NCBI RefSeq assembly: GCF_900104185.1
Contig: NZ_FNIZ01000003.1
Span: forward strand, 186,001-250,000
Length of the DNA: 64,000 bases
Reading direction: 5' to 3'
Source of the DNA: Halobacillus aidingensis
GTDB lineage: Bacteria; Bacillota; Bacilli; Bacillales; Halobacillaceae
Positions 16,545 through 25,749 of the stretch are shown here, in pieces. Position 1 is the stretch's first letter. Each line of letters starts with the position of its first letter. The notes below the pieces were generated by a model. That model had not been told where the DNA came from and did not search any database. It saw nothing but the letters and a program-made list of their open reading frames with translations. Made by a program: the position numbers and the translations under genes.

Positions 16545-16913
16545 GTGGATGTAAGAAATCATATGACCCAATCACAACTTCTGCAGAGAAATAACTTACA
16601 ACTTGGTGTCCGTTCACCTGTTCAGAAGAATGAATCAGTAAAGCTTGAGAAAATGAATGAAGACAATAAAGAATATTCGTCAGGTAATGAAAAAGAAAAA
16701 CTGAAACAGGCTTCAGAGGATATGAATGAATTTTTCAAAGCAGTAAATACCTCGTTGCGATTTCAGTTCCATGATAAATTAGAAGAATACTATGTAACCA
16801 TCGTAGATAGCGATACAGAGGAAATAGTTAAGGAGATTCCTCCGAAGAAGATGCTGGATATGTATGCATCAATTGCGGAACGACTTGGATTTATTGTTGA
16901 TGAAAAAATATAA
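16545..16913 (+). CDS. flaG: FlaG-family protein
   Basis: 122 aa if started at GTG 16545, which has GGGAG 9 nt upstream; TTG 16536 or 16539 would add up to three residues. The C-terminal FlaG domain (residues ~55-122) reads LKQASEDMNEFFKAVNTSLRFQFHDKLEEYYVTIVDSDTEEIVKEIPPKKMLDMYASIAERLGFIVDEKI, with the family motif VxVxDxxTxEVIREIPPxxxLDM. The N-terminal half is polar and low in conservation. FlaG (YvyC) influences filament length in several bacteria. It lies 12 nt upstream of fliD, as in B. subtilis. Confidence 0.88.
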   Translation: MDVRNHMTQSQLLQRNNLQLGVRSPVQKNESVKLEKMNEDNKEYSSGNEKEKLKQASEDMNEFFKAVNTSLRFQFHDKLEEYYVTIVDSDTEEIVKEIPPKKMLDMYASIAERLGFIVDEKI

Positions 16914-16925
16914 GCGGGTGATAGA

Positions 16926-18467
16926 ATGAGTGATATGCGCATTGGTGGTCTTGCTTCAGGTATGAATACAGATCAGATTATTAAAGATCTGATGAAAGCT
17001 GAGAGGCAGCCACTTAATAAAATGGAGCAGGATCGTGAATGGCTTACATACAAGAGAGACGCTTATCGTGATGTAAATAAACAGCTTTCAGAGTTGGATA
17101 CGCTGGCTTTCGACATGAAACTGGAGCGTTCTTATAACTCAAAAGATGTCAGCTCTTCAAGTTCAGCTGTTTCTGCGACGGCGTTGTCTAGTGCCGATGA
17201 AGGCAGTTACAAGATGGAAGTTTTAGAACTCGCAGAGGCTGCTTACAATTACAGTGAAAATGGCATAAGTAACGGTGAGTTCGATCCGGATGATACATTA
17301 GAGAATCAGCAAGCTAATCTTATTAATGGAATTACTCTTGATGATACTTTTTCCATTACGACGTATGGTGAGGGAGGAGAAGAAACGACCGTCTCTTTCG
17401 ATGTAACTGGTGATAAATCTCTTAATGATATTCTTGGTGAAATTAATGACTCTGATTTAGGTGTCCGTGCTTTCTATGATAAAGGCGCAGATAAGGTGAT
17501 GCTTGAGCGGACGGAAACCGGGGATTTCAATACAGATGAGAGTAAATTCTTAGGTGCTGAGATTGGCTTCAACGGCACGTCAGCCTCTTTCTTAGCTGAT
17601 ACACTCGATATTAAAAATGGTAAGAATGATGGAACAGGATGGGAACTGAATGAAAAAGGCGGAAGTGATGCCCGTTTCACTTATAACAATTCATTCGAGA
17701 TGACTTCCCACAGCAATGATTATTCACTGAATGGAATGAATTTCACGTTCAATGAAGTCGGAACCTCTACTCTCAGTGTTTCCAATAATGTTGATGATTC
17801 CTTTGAAAAAGTAATGAGTTTTGTTGAAAAATACAATAAAGTCATCGAAGATTTGAATGGCAAAACGGAAGAAAAACGCTACCGTGATTTCCAACCTTTG
17901 ACTGCCGAACAGAAAAAGGATATGGAAGAGGAAGAAATTGAGCTCTGGGAAGAAAAATCTAAAAGCGGAATGCTCAAAGGGGATTCAGTAGTCAGTGGTG
18001 TTCTGAGCAGCATGCGTCAAAATTGGTATGCCCCAGTAGAGACGGATGGTGAATATAGCATGGCCTCACAGATCGGTATTACGACGACGTCCAATTATCG
18101 TGAGGGCGGGAAGTTGGAAGTCGATGAGGATCAATTGCGTCAAGCATTGAGAGACAATCCTGATTCTGTTGCCAAGCTTTTCTCAGGAACAGACACCAAC
18201 CCAGGAATTGCTAGGCGGCTGGAGACCTCGATAGAAGAAGCCACTAAATCCATTGAGCGAAAAGCCGGTAAACCGACCAGTTTGGATAACAACTTCATGT
18301 TAGGACGTCAGATTGAAAGTATTAATGATGATATGGATTCGTTTCAAGATCGTTTAAATGCTATTGAAGATCGCTATTGGCGTGAATTTGGTGCCATGGA
18401 GAAAGCGATACAAAAAATGAATTCGCAATCCGCTTTTATAATGCAAAACTTCAGCGGTGGAATGTAA
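16926..18467 (+). CDS. fliD: Flagellar filament cap protein FliD (HAP2)
   Basis: 513-aa cap protein that forms the distal pentamer guiding flagellin insertion. N-terminal FliD_N motif MSDMRIGGLASGMNTDQIIKDLMKAERQPLNKMEQDREWLTYKRDAYRDVNKQLSELD; FliD_C follows from residue ~240 with FNEVGTSTLSVSNNVDDSFEKVMSFVEKYNKVIEDLN and the C-terminal coiled coil IESINDDMDSFQDRLNAIEDRYWREFGAMEKAIQKMNSQSAFIMQNF. Strongly acidic middle. Ribosome site GGGTGAT; fliS follows after 22 nt. Confidence 0.96.
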   Translation: MSDMRIGGLASGMNTDQIIKDLMKAERQPLNKMEQDREWLTYKRDAYRDVNKQLSELDTLAFDMKLERSYNSKDVSSSSSAVSATALSSADEGSYKMEVLELAEAAYNYSENGISNGEFDPDDTLENQQANLINGITLDDTFSITTYGEGGEETTVSFDVTGDKSLNDILGEINDSDLGVRAFYDKGADKVMLERTETGDFNTDESKFLGAEIGFNGTSASFLADTLDIKNGKNDGTGWELNEKGGSDARFTYNNSFEMTSHSNDYSLNGMNFTFNEVGTSTLSVSNNVDDSFEKVMSFVEKYNKVIEDLNGKTEEKRYRDFQPLTAEQKKDMEEEEIELWEEKSKSGMLKGDSVVSGVLSSMRQNWYAPVETDGEYSMASQIGITTTSNYREGGKLEVDEDQLRQALRDNPDSVAKLFSGTDTNPGIARRLETSIEEATKSIERKAGKPTSLDNNFMLGRQIESINDDMDSFQDRLNAIEDRYWREFGAMEKAIQKMNSQSAFIMQNFSGGM

Positions 18468-18489
18468 CAATAAAAGGAGTGCTGGCTAG

Positions 18490-18879
18490 ATGTCTATTCA
18501 AGCCTATCAAAATAACTCAGTAGAAACAGCTTCCCCAGGGGAACTCACTTTAATGCTTTATAATGGATGTATTAAGTTCATCAGAATCGCTCGAAAATCA
18601 ATGGAGAATAATGAAATTGAGAAGAAAAATACAAACATCCAAAAAGCGCAAAAAATCATTCAAGAGCTTATGGTTACGATGGACCAACAATATGCAGTGA
18701 CACAGGAAATCATGCCATTGTATGATTATATGAGCCGTCGCTTGGTGGAAGCGAACACAAAAAATGATATCGAAATTTTGGACGAAGTCGAGGGACTTGT
18801 GGTAGAGTTTCGTGATACTTGGAAGCAGGTCATTTTAGAGTCAAGAAAAATACAATTCGGTCAAGGTGGAAATGCCTGA
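18490..18879 (+). CDS. fliS: Flagellin export chaperone FliS
   Basis: 129-aa helical chaperone that binds the C-terminal D0 tail of flagellin. Signature MSIQAYQNNSVETASPGELTLMLYNGCIKFIRIARKSMENNEIEKKNTNIQKAQKIIQELMVTMD matches FliS throughout, including the QAYxxNxVxTASPxELxLMLYxGxIKF motif. AAGGAG 13 nt upstream. Stop overlaps the fliT start. Its ligand is the peptide encoded by hag exon 2, so unspliced hag would not yield a FliS client. Confidence 0.96.
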   Translation: MSIQAYQNNSVETASPGELTLMLYNGCIKFIRIARKSMENNEIEKKNTNIQKAQKIIQELMVTMDQQYAVTQEIMPLYDYMSRRLVEANTKNDIEILDEVEGLVVEFRDTWKQVILESRKIQFGQGGNA

Positions 18880-19229
18880 TGGGTGTATGGACTGAGTTTG
18901 CCTCCATCACAGAGGAGCTGGATGAGGTCGTCCATCAACCAGTTAATGAAAAGAACCGCACAGCTGTTATAGAGGAAATAGAGACTCTTTTGGATAAACG
19001 GGCAGTTATACTCGAACAATTATCAGACCCTTCTCAGGAAGAGAAGCCGTTGGTTCAAGAAGTGCAGAAACGCGATTTGAAAATCAATCAAAAGCTCGAG
19101 TTCCTTTTTGAGGGATTGAAGCGGGATATGCGCAATGCAAAAAAACAAAAGGCCAGCAAACAACGCTACGTCAACCCATACCAAAGCGTCTCCGGCTATG
19201 ACGGCATGTATTTGGATCATAAAAAGTAG
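18879..19229 (+). CDS. fliT: FliT-like flagellar chaperone
   Basis: 116 aa from ATG 18879, which overlaps the fliS TGA by one base. Helical N-terminal part (FASITEELDEVVHQPVNEKNRTAVIEEIETLLDKRAVILEQL) and the C-terminal signature RDMRNAKKQKASKQRYVNPYQSVSGYDGMYLDHKK, typical of Bacillus FliT-type proteins (YxNPY...DGxYxDxK). In B. subtilis FliT assists FliD export. Assignment rests on position and the C-terminal motif because the family diverges strongly. Confidence 0.82.
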   Translation: MGVWTEFASITEELDEVVHQPVNEKNRTAVIEEIETLLDKRAVILEQLSDPSQEEKPLVQEVQKRDLKINQKLEFLFEGLKRDMRNAKKQKASKQRYVNPYQSVSGYDGMYLDHKK

Positions 19230-19242
19230 AATAGGTGATTTT

Positions 19243-19626
19243 TTGTCAGAACTTACAGTAGAACAGCACCATATGCTGGAACAGTATGATCAGCTGTTAG
19301 ATACCATCAGTGAAGGTTTGGATTATTTAGAGAACAATATTACCGCAGAGGCTCCTCCGCAAACTCAGCAAGTATTCCAGGACGTCCTGCTTGGCTTAGA
19401 ACAGGTGAGCAGAACCCATGACCAGATGGCCGTCCTATTTGAGGAACGTGAAGAAATTCAACCGCTCATCATCGACTTCCATGAGGTCGTCCAGATGCTT
19501 CAGGGCTGGTTCACACTTGAAACGAATGAAGAAAAACGAGGATTGCTTGTAGAAAAAGTTGTGCCTGCGTATGAAGAATGGCGCACACGGGTGCAGGGCT
19601 TTGTAAAACCTTATATTTCTCATTGA
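19243..19626 (+). CDS. Small helical protein at the end of the fliDST operon, not recognised
   Basis: 127 aa from TTG 19243, preceded by AGGTGAT; an in-frame ATG further upstream lies inside fliT and is unlikely. The sequence MSELTVEQHHMLEQYDQLLDTISEGLDYLENN is followed by FQDVLLGLEQVSRTHDQMAVLF and a C-terminal helix with PAYEEWRTRVQGFVKPYISH: all-helical, acidic, no cysteines, no membrane segment. It is 13 nt after fliT and ends at a terminator, so it belongs to the fliD-S-T transcript. No B. subtilis counterpart in this slot comes to mind. An export-chaperone-like role is only a guess from fold and context. Confidence 0.72.
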   Translation: MSELTVEQHHMLEQYDQLLDTISEGLDYLENNITAEAPPQTQQVFQDVLLGLEQVSRTHDQMAVLFEEREEIQPLIIDFHEVVQMLQGWFTLETNEEKRGLLVEKVVPAYEEWRTRVQGFVKPYISH

Positions 19627-19628
19627 AT

Positions 19629-19660
19629 GAAAAGCGTCTACCCCTTTGTAGGCGCTTTTG
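19629..19660 (+). terminator. Terminator of the fliDST operon
   Basis: AAAAGCGTCTAC / GTAGGCGCTTTT hairpin directly after the stop at 19626. Confidence 0.8.
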
Positions 19661-19764
19661 TTATGCCGAAATCTATCAATTTCTGTCCTTCATTTCCCAG
19701 TGGGATACTTATTTTCTACTTATCCCAACAATTACCGACACAAATTAGACAAAATATTTCGAAA

Positions 19765-19798
19765 GTTTATGCAGGAATGGGCGTGGGTATGATAGAAT
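19765..19798 (+). promoter_or_regulatory. Stress/transition promoter of hpf (sigma-B and sigma-H type)
   Basis: GTTTAT (19765-19770), 14-nt spacer, GGGTAT (19785-19790) fits the sigma-B consensus GTTTAA-N12-15-GGGTAT. Interleaved AGGAAT (19773-19778) and GAAT (19795-19798) fit a sigma-H pattern. The B. subtilis orthologue yvyD is known to use both sigma factors. Confidence 0.7.
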
Positions 19799-19833
19799 AT
19801 ATATCACATAAGGATGAAAGGAGGACACTTCTA

Positions 19834-20391
19834 ATGCTACAATACAACATTCGTGGTGAAAACTTGGAAGTGACGGATTCTATTAAAGAATATGTGGAGA
19901 AAAAGGTGAGCAAGCTTGAACGCTACTTTGATACTCCGCCGTCTTCCGAGGTACACGTTAATTTAAGTGTCTATAATGATGAGCAGACAATCGAGGTCAC
20001 AATTCCGATGAAGAATCTACTTCTTCGTGCTGAGGAACACAACACAGATTTATACGCTGCCATCGACCTTGTGGTAGATAAATTGGAACGACAAATTCGC
20101 AAGCATAAAACGAAGGTGAATCGTAAGTTCCGCCAAGAGGGTGCTCCGAAATACGTCTTTGCCGAGCTTGAACGTGAAGCTCAGCAGCAAACGCAAACAC
20201 TTGATGATGAGTTTGATGTTGATATCGTGAAAACGAAGCGTTTTGATTTGAAGCCGATGGATAGTGAAGAAGCGGCACTGCAGATGGATATGCTTGGTCA
20301 CAACTTCTTCGTCTTTACAAACGCGGATACAGATGAAACGAACATTGTTTATAAACGTCGTGACGGCCGTTATGGTTTGATCGAAACTTGA
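19834..20391 (+). CDS. hpf: Long ribosome hibernation promoting factor HPF
   Basis: 185-aa long-form HPF, which dimerises 70S ribosomes into inactive 100S particles in stationary phase and stress. ATG 19834 with AGGAGG 9 nt upstream. N-terminal S30AE domain (residues 1-100): LQYNIRGENLEVTDSIKEYVEKKVSKLERYF, VNLSVYNDEQTIEVTIPM, LLRAEEHNTDLYAAIDLVVDKLERQIRKHKTKV. The C-terminal dimerisation domain (residues ~125-185) reads IVKTKRFDLKPMDSEEAALQMDMLGHNFFVFTNADTDETNIVYKRRDGRYGLIE. Stands alone between terminators, under a stress-type promoter. Confidence 0.96.
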   Translation: MLQYNIRGENLEVTDSIKEYVEKKVSKLERYFDTPPSSEVHVNLSVYNDEQTIEVTIPMKNLLLRAEEHNTDLYAAIDLVVDKLERQIRKHKTKVNRKFRQEGAPKYVFAELEREAQQQTQTLDDEFDVDIVKTKRFDLKPMDSEEAALQMDMLGHNFFVFTNADTDETNIVYKRRDGRYGLIET

Positions 20392-20408
20392 TAGTTTACT
20401 AGAGTATG

Positions 20409-20437
20409 CGCCTCTGCTTCGGCAGAGGCGTTTTTTT
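20409..20437 (+). terminator. hpf terminator
   Basis: CGCCTCTGC-TTC-GGCAGAGGCG followed by T7; a textbook intrinsic terminator. Confidence 0.92.
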
Positions 20438-20586
20438 GTTTTTTGCTAAAGAAATGGAATAGGAAAAACGAATTTTTGCTAGAAGAAAATCAATCTTTCA
20501 TTATTATAAGGCACAATAAATAGAATTTTGTGCTTTCGCTCATTTTCGAAATTAGTAGTATAAAGGATACTACAGGAGGTGATGGC

Positions 20587-20769
20587 ATGAATGGCAAGGA
20601 ATGTGAGTACATCTATAAACGCTTGAATCAGCAGGAAGAAACGATCGCTCAGCTTGTGGAAATCATCGGGGCGACGAATCGTCGTATTACGGATTTGGAC
20701 CGCCGACAGCTCGGGGTTGAACACCAAATCATCCGCGAACGGCCCCTTTCTTTTACTCCCTCTACATAA
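20587..20769 (+). CDS. Small acidic/basic helical protein, unknown
   Basis: 60 aa: MNGKECEYIYKRLNQQEETIAQLVEIIGATNRRITDLDRRQLG followed by a short tail. An almost perfect anti-SD AGGAGGTGAT lies 5 nt before ATG 20587, and TATAAAG sits ~20 nt upstream of that, good evidence of expression. The residues 7-40 form one amphipathic helix with heptad spacing, suggesting a coiled-coil adaptor. Between hpf and secA. Not recognised; no function assigned. Confidence 0.68.
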   Translation: MNGKECEYIYKRLNQQEETIAQLVEIIGATNRRITDLDRRQLGVEHQIIRERPLSFTPST

Positions 20770-20890
20770 ATCCTCAACCGGTGTCCCTGGTCCTATGTCA
20801 TTGATTGTCAGGCCGCTTCTCTTAGTGTTATGATAATAGAGGATTAAACTATTCAACCGAAGTTCGGAAATCAACAGAGGAGCGGTTGCA

Positions 20891-23404
20891 ATGCTTGGGA
20901 CTTTAAAGAAGATCTTTGGCGATGGAAATACACGTCAATTGAAGCGATTGGAGAAAATCGCGGATGACATCGAAGCGATGGAATCGCAAATCGAAAAAAT
21001 GTCTGATGATGAATTAAAAAATAAGACAGAAGAATTCAAAGAACGCTATCAAAATGGCGAAGATTTAGATGATATGCTGGTTGAAGCTTTTGCGGTTGTA
21101 CGTGAAGCTTCTAAACGTGTGCTTGAAATGCGCCCGTTCCGCGTACAGCTCTTAGGCGCGATCGCCCTTCATGAGGGAAACATCGCGGAGATGAAAACCG
21201 GTGAAGGTAAAACACTGGCGTCTACGATGCCGGCGTACTTGAACGCAATTACTGGTAAAGGCGTGCACATCATCACGGTCAACGATTATTTGGCGAGCCG
21301 TGACGCGACAGAGATGGGCGAACTTTTCCAATTCCTTGGACTGACCGTCGGGTTGAACTCGAACGGCATGTCGAAGGATGAAAAGCGTGAGGCGTACCTA
21401 GCGGATATTACGTATGGAACGAACAACGAGTTCGGGTTCGACTATCTGCGTGACAACATGGTGCTTTACAAGGAGCAGATGGTCCAACGTCCGCTTCATT
21501 TCGCGATCATTGATGAGGTCGACTCGATCTTGATTGACGAAGCGCGTACACCGTTGATCATCAGTGGTTCGGCTTCAAAATCTGCCGATCTCTATCAGGG
21601 AGCAAACTCTTTTGTTCGTTTACTCGCGAATGAAGAAGATTACACGTACGACGAGAAAACGAAGAACGTACAGCTTACAGAAGAAGGAATCAACAAAGCC
21701 GAGCGCTTTTTCAAAATCGAGAACTTGTTTGATCTTTCTAACGTATCCTTGATTCACCACATCAACCAGGGGCTCAAGGCGCATACGTCGATGCAGAAGG
21801 ATACCGACTATGTTGTGGAGGACGGCGAAGTGGTCATCGTTGACCAGTTCACCGGTCGTCTTATGAAAGGGCGCCGCTATAGTGACGGATTGCACCAGGC
21901 AATTGAAGCCAAAGAAGGGCTCGAAATTCAAAATGAGAGCCAGACGCTTGCTTCGATCACGTTCCAGAACCTTTTCCGTATGTATGAAAAGCTTTCCGGT
22001 ATGACCGGTACAGCGAAGACGGAAGAAGAAGAATTTCTGAACATTTATAATATGCGCGTTATCGTCATTCCGACGAACCGTGATATTATCCGTGATGACA
22101 AGGCAGATCTTGTTTACAAGACGATGGACGGGAAGTTCAAAGCGGTTGTTGAGGATATTAAGGAACGTCATGAAAATGGACAGCCGGTGCTTGTCGGTAC
22201 CGTAGCGGTTGAAACGTCCGAAATCATTTCCCGCTACTTGACGAAAGCGGGAGTTCCGCATAACGTCTTGAACGCGAAAAACCACTTCCGTGAAGCGGAA
22301 ATCATCGAGAACGCCGGTCAGAAGGGCGCGGTAACGATCGCGACGAACATGGCCGGTCGTGGTACGGACATCAAGCTCGGAGAAGGTGTTAGAGAAGCCG
22401 GAGGTCTAGCGGTCATTGGTACGGAACGTCACGAATCCCGCCGTATTGATAACCAGCTTCGTGGTCGTTCCGGTCGTCAAGGAGACCCAGGAATGTCCCA
22501 GTTCTACCTGGCGACAGATGACGAATTGATGCGACGTTTCGCTTCTGATAATATTCGCAGCATGATGGACCGTCTTGGAATGGACGATTCCCAACCGATT
22601 GAAAGTAAGATGATCTCTCGTGCTGTTGAATCTGCACAAAAACGTGTGGAAGGAAACAACTTCGATGCGCGTAAGACGATTCTTTCTTATGACGATGTTC
22701 TGCGTCAGCAGCGGGAAGTCATTTACAAGCAGCGTTATGATGTGCTTACATCTGAGAATTTACGTGAAATCATTGAGCAGATGATCGAGCGTACGGTTTC
22801 TAAAACGGTAGGCACGCATACGAGTGATGAGGAAGAAGAAAACTGGGAGCTTGAAAGCCTTGTCGAATACCTGCGTGCGAACTTGCTGTATGAAGGCGAT
22901 GTAACGGTGGATGACTTGAAAGGAAAAGATCCTCAGGAGATGGAGGAGCTTATCCTTGAAAAAGTGAAACAGCGTTATGACGAGAAAGAAGAAGAATTGA
23001 CGCCTGAACAAATGCGTGAGTTTGAAAAAGTCATTCTGCTTCGTACGGTTGACCAGAAGTGGATGGATCACATCGATCAGATGGACCAGCTGCGTCAGGG
23101 AATCCACCTGCGTGCCTACGGTCAAAATGATCCGCTTCGTGAATATAACTTCGAAGGTTTCCGTATGTTTGAACAGATGGTTGCCAATATTGATGAAGAG
23201 GTCTCCCGCTATGTCATGAAGGCACAGATCCGCAACAACCTGCAGCGTCAGGAAGTGGCTCAGGGAGCACAGGCCGTCTCCGGCGGCAGTGAAAACAAAG
23301 AGCTGAAGAAGAAAACCCCGATCGTGAAAAAGGACAATGTCCGTCGTAATGATCCATGTCCTTGCGGAAGCGGGAAGAAATATAAAAATTGTCACGGAAA
23401 ATAA
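20891..23404 (+). CDS. secA: Preprotein translocase ATPase SecA
   Basis: 837-aa motor of the Sec pathway. Walker A is [12 protein letters not shown] (residues ~100-110), DEAD-like box [21 protein letters not shown] (~205-225), preprotein cross-linking region, second nucleotide fold with [13 protein letters not shown] and [13 protein letters not shown], helical scaffold and wing domains. The C-terminus ends in the zinc-binding [15 protein letters not shown] tail that contacts SecB or ribosome in other species. RBS GAGGAGCG. A weak hairpin (23412-23440) separates it from prfB, suggesting partial co-transcription as in B. subtilis. Confidence 0.98.
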   Translation: MLGTLKKIFGDGNTRQLKRLEKIADDIEAMESQIEKMSDDELKNKTEEFKERYQNGEDLDDMLVEAFAVVREASKRVLEMRPFRVQLLGAIALHEGNIAEMKTGEGKTLASTMPAYLNAITGKGVHIITVNDYLASRDATEMGELFQFLGLTVGLNSNGMSKDEKREAYLADITYGTNNEFGFDYLRDNMVLYKEQMVQRPLHFAIIDEVDSILIDEARTPLIISGSASKSADLYQGANSFVRLLANEEDYTYDEKTKNVQLTEEGINKAERFFKIENLFDLSNVSLIHHINQGLKAHTSMQKDTDYVVEDGEVVIVDQFTGRLMKGRRYSDGLHQAIEAKEGLEIQNESQTLASITFQNLFRMYEKLSGMTGTAKTEEEEFLNIYNMRVIVIPTNRDIIRDDKADLVYKTMDGKFKAVVEDIKERHENGQPVLVGTVAVETSEIISRYLTKAGVPHNVLNAKNHFREAEIIENAGQKGAVTIATNMAGRGTDIKLGEGVREAGGLAVIGTERHESRRIDNQLRGRSGRQGDPGMSQFYLATDDELMRRFASDNIRSMMDRLGMDDSQPIESKMISRAVESAQKRVEGNNFDARKTILSYDDVLRQQREVIYKQRYDVLTSENLREIIEQMIERTVSKTVGTHTSDEEEENWELESLVEYLRANLLYEGDVTVDDLKGKDPQEMEELILEKVKQRYDEKEEELTPEQMREFEKVILLRTVDQKWMDHIDQMDQLRQGIHLRAYGQNDPLREYNFEGFRMFEQMVANIDEEVSRYVMKAQIRNNLQRQEVAQGAQAVSGGSENKELKKKTPIVKKDNVRRNDPCPCGSGKKYKNCHGK

Positions 23405-23472
23405 GGGGTTGAGGCACTCTCTTTTTAGAGAGTGTCTTCCCTTGTGTGAAGAATCATATAGGAGTGATTGAT

Positions 23473-24577
23473 ATGGATATGGCAGAAATCCGCCATGCAT
23501 TGGATAATACAGCTAAGCGATTAGCGGACTTCAGGGGGTCTCTTTGACGTCGATCAAAGAAAAACCCGTATTGCAGAACTAGAAGAACAAATGACAGAGC
23601 CAGGTTTCTGGGACGACCAGAACACGGCACAGAAAGTCATTGACGAAGTGAATGGACTGAAAGGATTGGTCCACACGCTTGAAGAACATGAAGAAACGCA
23701 TGAGAATCTGGAAGTTTCTTATGAGCTTGTCAAAGAAGAAGATGATGAAGAATTGCGTGAAGATCTTGAACAGGAAGTGCAGCAGCTGAAAAAGGACCTT
23801 GACCAATTCGAACTGAACATTCTTTTGAGCGAGCCCTATGATAAGAACAACGCGATTCTTGAGCTGCACCCTGGCGCTGGTGGTACCGAGTCCCAGGACT
23901 GGGCGAGCATGCTTCTACGCATGTACACACGTTGGGCGGAGAAGAAAGGTTTTTCTGTTTCGACGATGGACTATCTCCCGGGGGATGAAGCAGGTGTGAA
24001 GAGTGTGACCCTTCTGATTAAAGGGCACAATGCGTACGGCTATTTGAAAGCAGAAAAAGGCGTGCACCGTCTTGTCCGAATTTCTCCTTTCGATTCCTCC
24101 GGCCGTCGTCACACTTCCTTCGTATCGTGTGAAGTAATGCCAGAGTTCAACGATGAAATTGAAATTGATGTTCGCACAGAAGATTTGAAGATCGATACGT
24201 ACCGTTCCAGTGGTGCCGGTGGACAGCACGTCAACACGACAGACTCTGCCGTTCGTATCACACACTTGCCGACGAATACGGTCGTGACGTGTCAGTCTGA
24301 ACGTTCTCAGATTAAGAACCGCGAACAAGCGATGAAAATGTTGAAAGCGAAACTTTATCAGCTGGAGATCGAGCGTCAACAGCAACAGCTTGATGATATC
24401 CGCGGTGAACAAAAAGAAATCGGCTGGGGAAGCCAGATCCGTTCTTACGTGTTCCACCCTTATTCTATGGTCAAAGACCATCGTACGAATGAAGAGGTCG
24501 GAAACACACAAGGCGTGATGGACGGTGACCTTGATAAATTCATCAACTCTTATCTCCGTTCGAAAATGGATGCATAA
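23473..24577 (+). CDS. prfB: Peptide chain release factor 2 with programmed +1 frameshift: join(23473..23544,23546..24577)
   Basis: RF2 recognises UGA and UAA. The first frame opens at ATG 23473 (ribosome site AGGAGTGA) and encodes [24 protein letters not shown] before an in-frame TGA at 23545. A +1 shift at CTT-T restores [22 protein letters not shown] and the rest, 367 aa in all, the normal RF2 length. Domain 2 carries the RF2-type tripeptide SPF in [16 protein letters not shown]; domain 3 has the catalytic GGQ in [20 protein letters not shown]. The TGA inside its own gene lets low RF2 raise its synthesis. A reading that starts at internal ATG 23591 would miss the first 39 residues. Confidence 0.97.
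23533..23548 (+). promoter_or_regulatory. prfB programmed frameshift signal
   Basis: SD-like AGGGGG (23533-23538), 3 nt, then slippery CTT-TGA-C (23542-23548). This is the conserved bacterial RF2 autoregulatory layout. Confidence 0.96.
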
Positions 24578-24581
24578 TTGG

Positions 24582-24613
24582 AAAGACTCTCACTAAGGTG
24601 GGGGTCTTTTTTT
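24582..24613 (+). terminator. prfB terminator
   Basis: AAAGACTCTCAC / GTGGGGGTCTTT hairpin with a long T-run immediately after the stop. Confidence 0.87.
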
Positions 24614-24677
24614 CTGTTCAGTATTCACTATTTTTGCTACTATGAAGTTACATTACATACAAAGGGGCGAATAGAGA

Positions 24678-25559
24678 ATGAAGGTGAAAAAAGCGATTAT
24701 TCCTGCAGCTGGACTAGGCACACGTTTTTTACCCGCAACGAAGGCGATGCCGAAAGAAATGCTTCCGGTTGTCGATAAGCCGACGATCCAATATATTGTA
24801 GAAGAAGCGATCCAATCTGGTATCGAGGATATTATCATCGTAACAGGAAAAGGGAAGCGTGCGATTGAGGACCACTTTGATCATGCGTTTGAACTTGAAG
24901 ATAATCTTTATAAAAAAGGAAAGCTTGATCTCCTTGAGGAAGTTCAGCAATCCGCTGAAGTTGACATTCATTATATTCGCCAAAAAGAACCGAAAGGACT
25001 TGGACATGCCGTCTGGTGTGCACGCAAGTTTATCGGGGACGAACCTTTTGCAGTCTTACTTGGAGATGACATCGTTCGTTCGGATGAACCTTGCCTGAAG
25101 CAGTTGATTGACCAATATGAAGAAACACAGTCCTCGGTCATCGGCGTAAAACAAGTCCCGGAAGATGAAACCGATCGCTACGGAATCATTGCGCCTGAAA
25201 AACAAGAGGGCAGACGTTATCAAGTGAAGCATTTTGTTGAAAAGCCTGCCGTCGGAGAAGCGCCGTCGAACTTGGCGATTATCGGTCGTTATGTGTTCGC
25301 ACCGGAAATCATGGACCTGCTTGCCACTCAAGAAGAGGGAAGAGGCGGAGAAATCCAGTTGACAGACGCCATTGAGCGTTTGAACCTTGACCAGCCTGTG
25401 TACGGGTATGAGTTTAAAGGGGAGCGGTATGATGTCGGTGACCAGCTCGGCTTTATTAAAACGACCCTCGCCATTGCGATGGAACGGGAAAACATGCGGG
25501 ACGATGTACTTGCTTTACTAGCAGAGATTATGGAAAAACAAGAATCGATGAATTCCTAA
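24678..25559 (+). CDS. galU: UTP-glucose-1-phosphate uridylyltransferase
   Basis: 293-aa GalU/GtaB enzyme forming UDP-glucose for teichoic acid glucosylation and glycolipid anchors. The nucleotidyl-transferase signature [41 protein letters not shown] covers residues 3-43. Further motifs: [10 protein letters not shown] (metal/uridine), [31 protein letters not shown] and [20 protein letters not shown]. Monocistronic between two terminators. Position between prfB and yvjA is not the B. subtilis one, so a local rearrangement placed it here. Confidence 0.94.
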   Translation: MKVKKAIIPAAGLGTRFLPATKAMPKEMLPVVDKPTIQYIVEEAIQSGIEDIIIVTGKGKRAIEDHFDHAFELEDNLYKKGKLDLLEEVQQSAEVDIHYIRQKEPKGLGHAVWCARKFIGDEPFAVLLGDDIVRSDEPCLKQLIDQYEETQSSVIGVKQVPEDETDRYGIIAPEKQEGRRYQVKHFVEKPAVGEAPSNLAIIGRYVFAPEIMDLLATQEEGRGGEIQLTDAIERLNLDQPVYGYEFKGERYDVGDQLGFIKTTLAIAMERENMRDDVLALLAEIMEKQESMNS

Positions 25560-25562
25560 AAG

Positions 25563-25594
25563 AAGCGGCGGGTCTTAAGACTCGCCGCTTTTTG
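25563..25594 (+). terminator. galU terminator
   Basis: AAGCGGCGGGTCTTAAGACTCGCCGCTT, T5 tail. Confidence 0.9.
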
Positions 25595-25749
25595 TATAGA
25601 AGTACCGAGGAAACAAAAACTAACAGGAATACGACATCTTGCTCCTTTACCGTGTTAACACGTTATTCTACTCTCATTTACAGGAGAATTCCCTAGTGTT
25701 ATACTCCTTACGGTTTATGGAGAACGATACATAGGGAGAGTCGAACAGC

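Noticed and set aside
22760-23500. 246-codon minus-strand frame opposite secA/prfB
   Set aside because: Lies entirely antisense to conserved secA and prfB sequence; composition is the mirror of the real genes.
23473-23591. prfB as a frameshifted or truncated gene
   Set aside because: The break coincides exactly with the conserved programmed frameshift signal.
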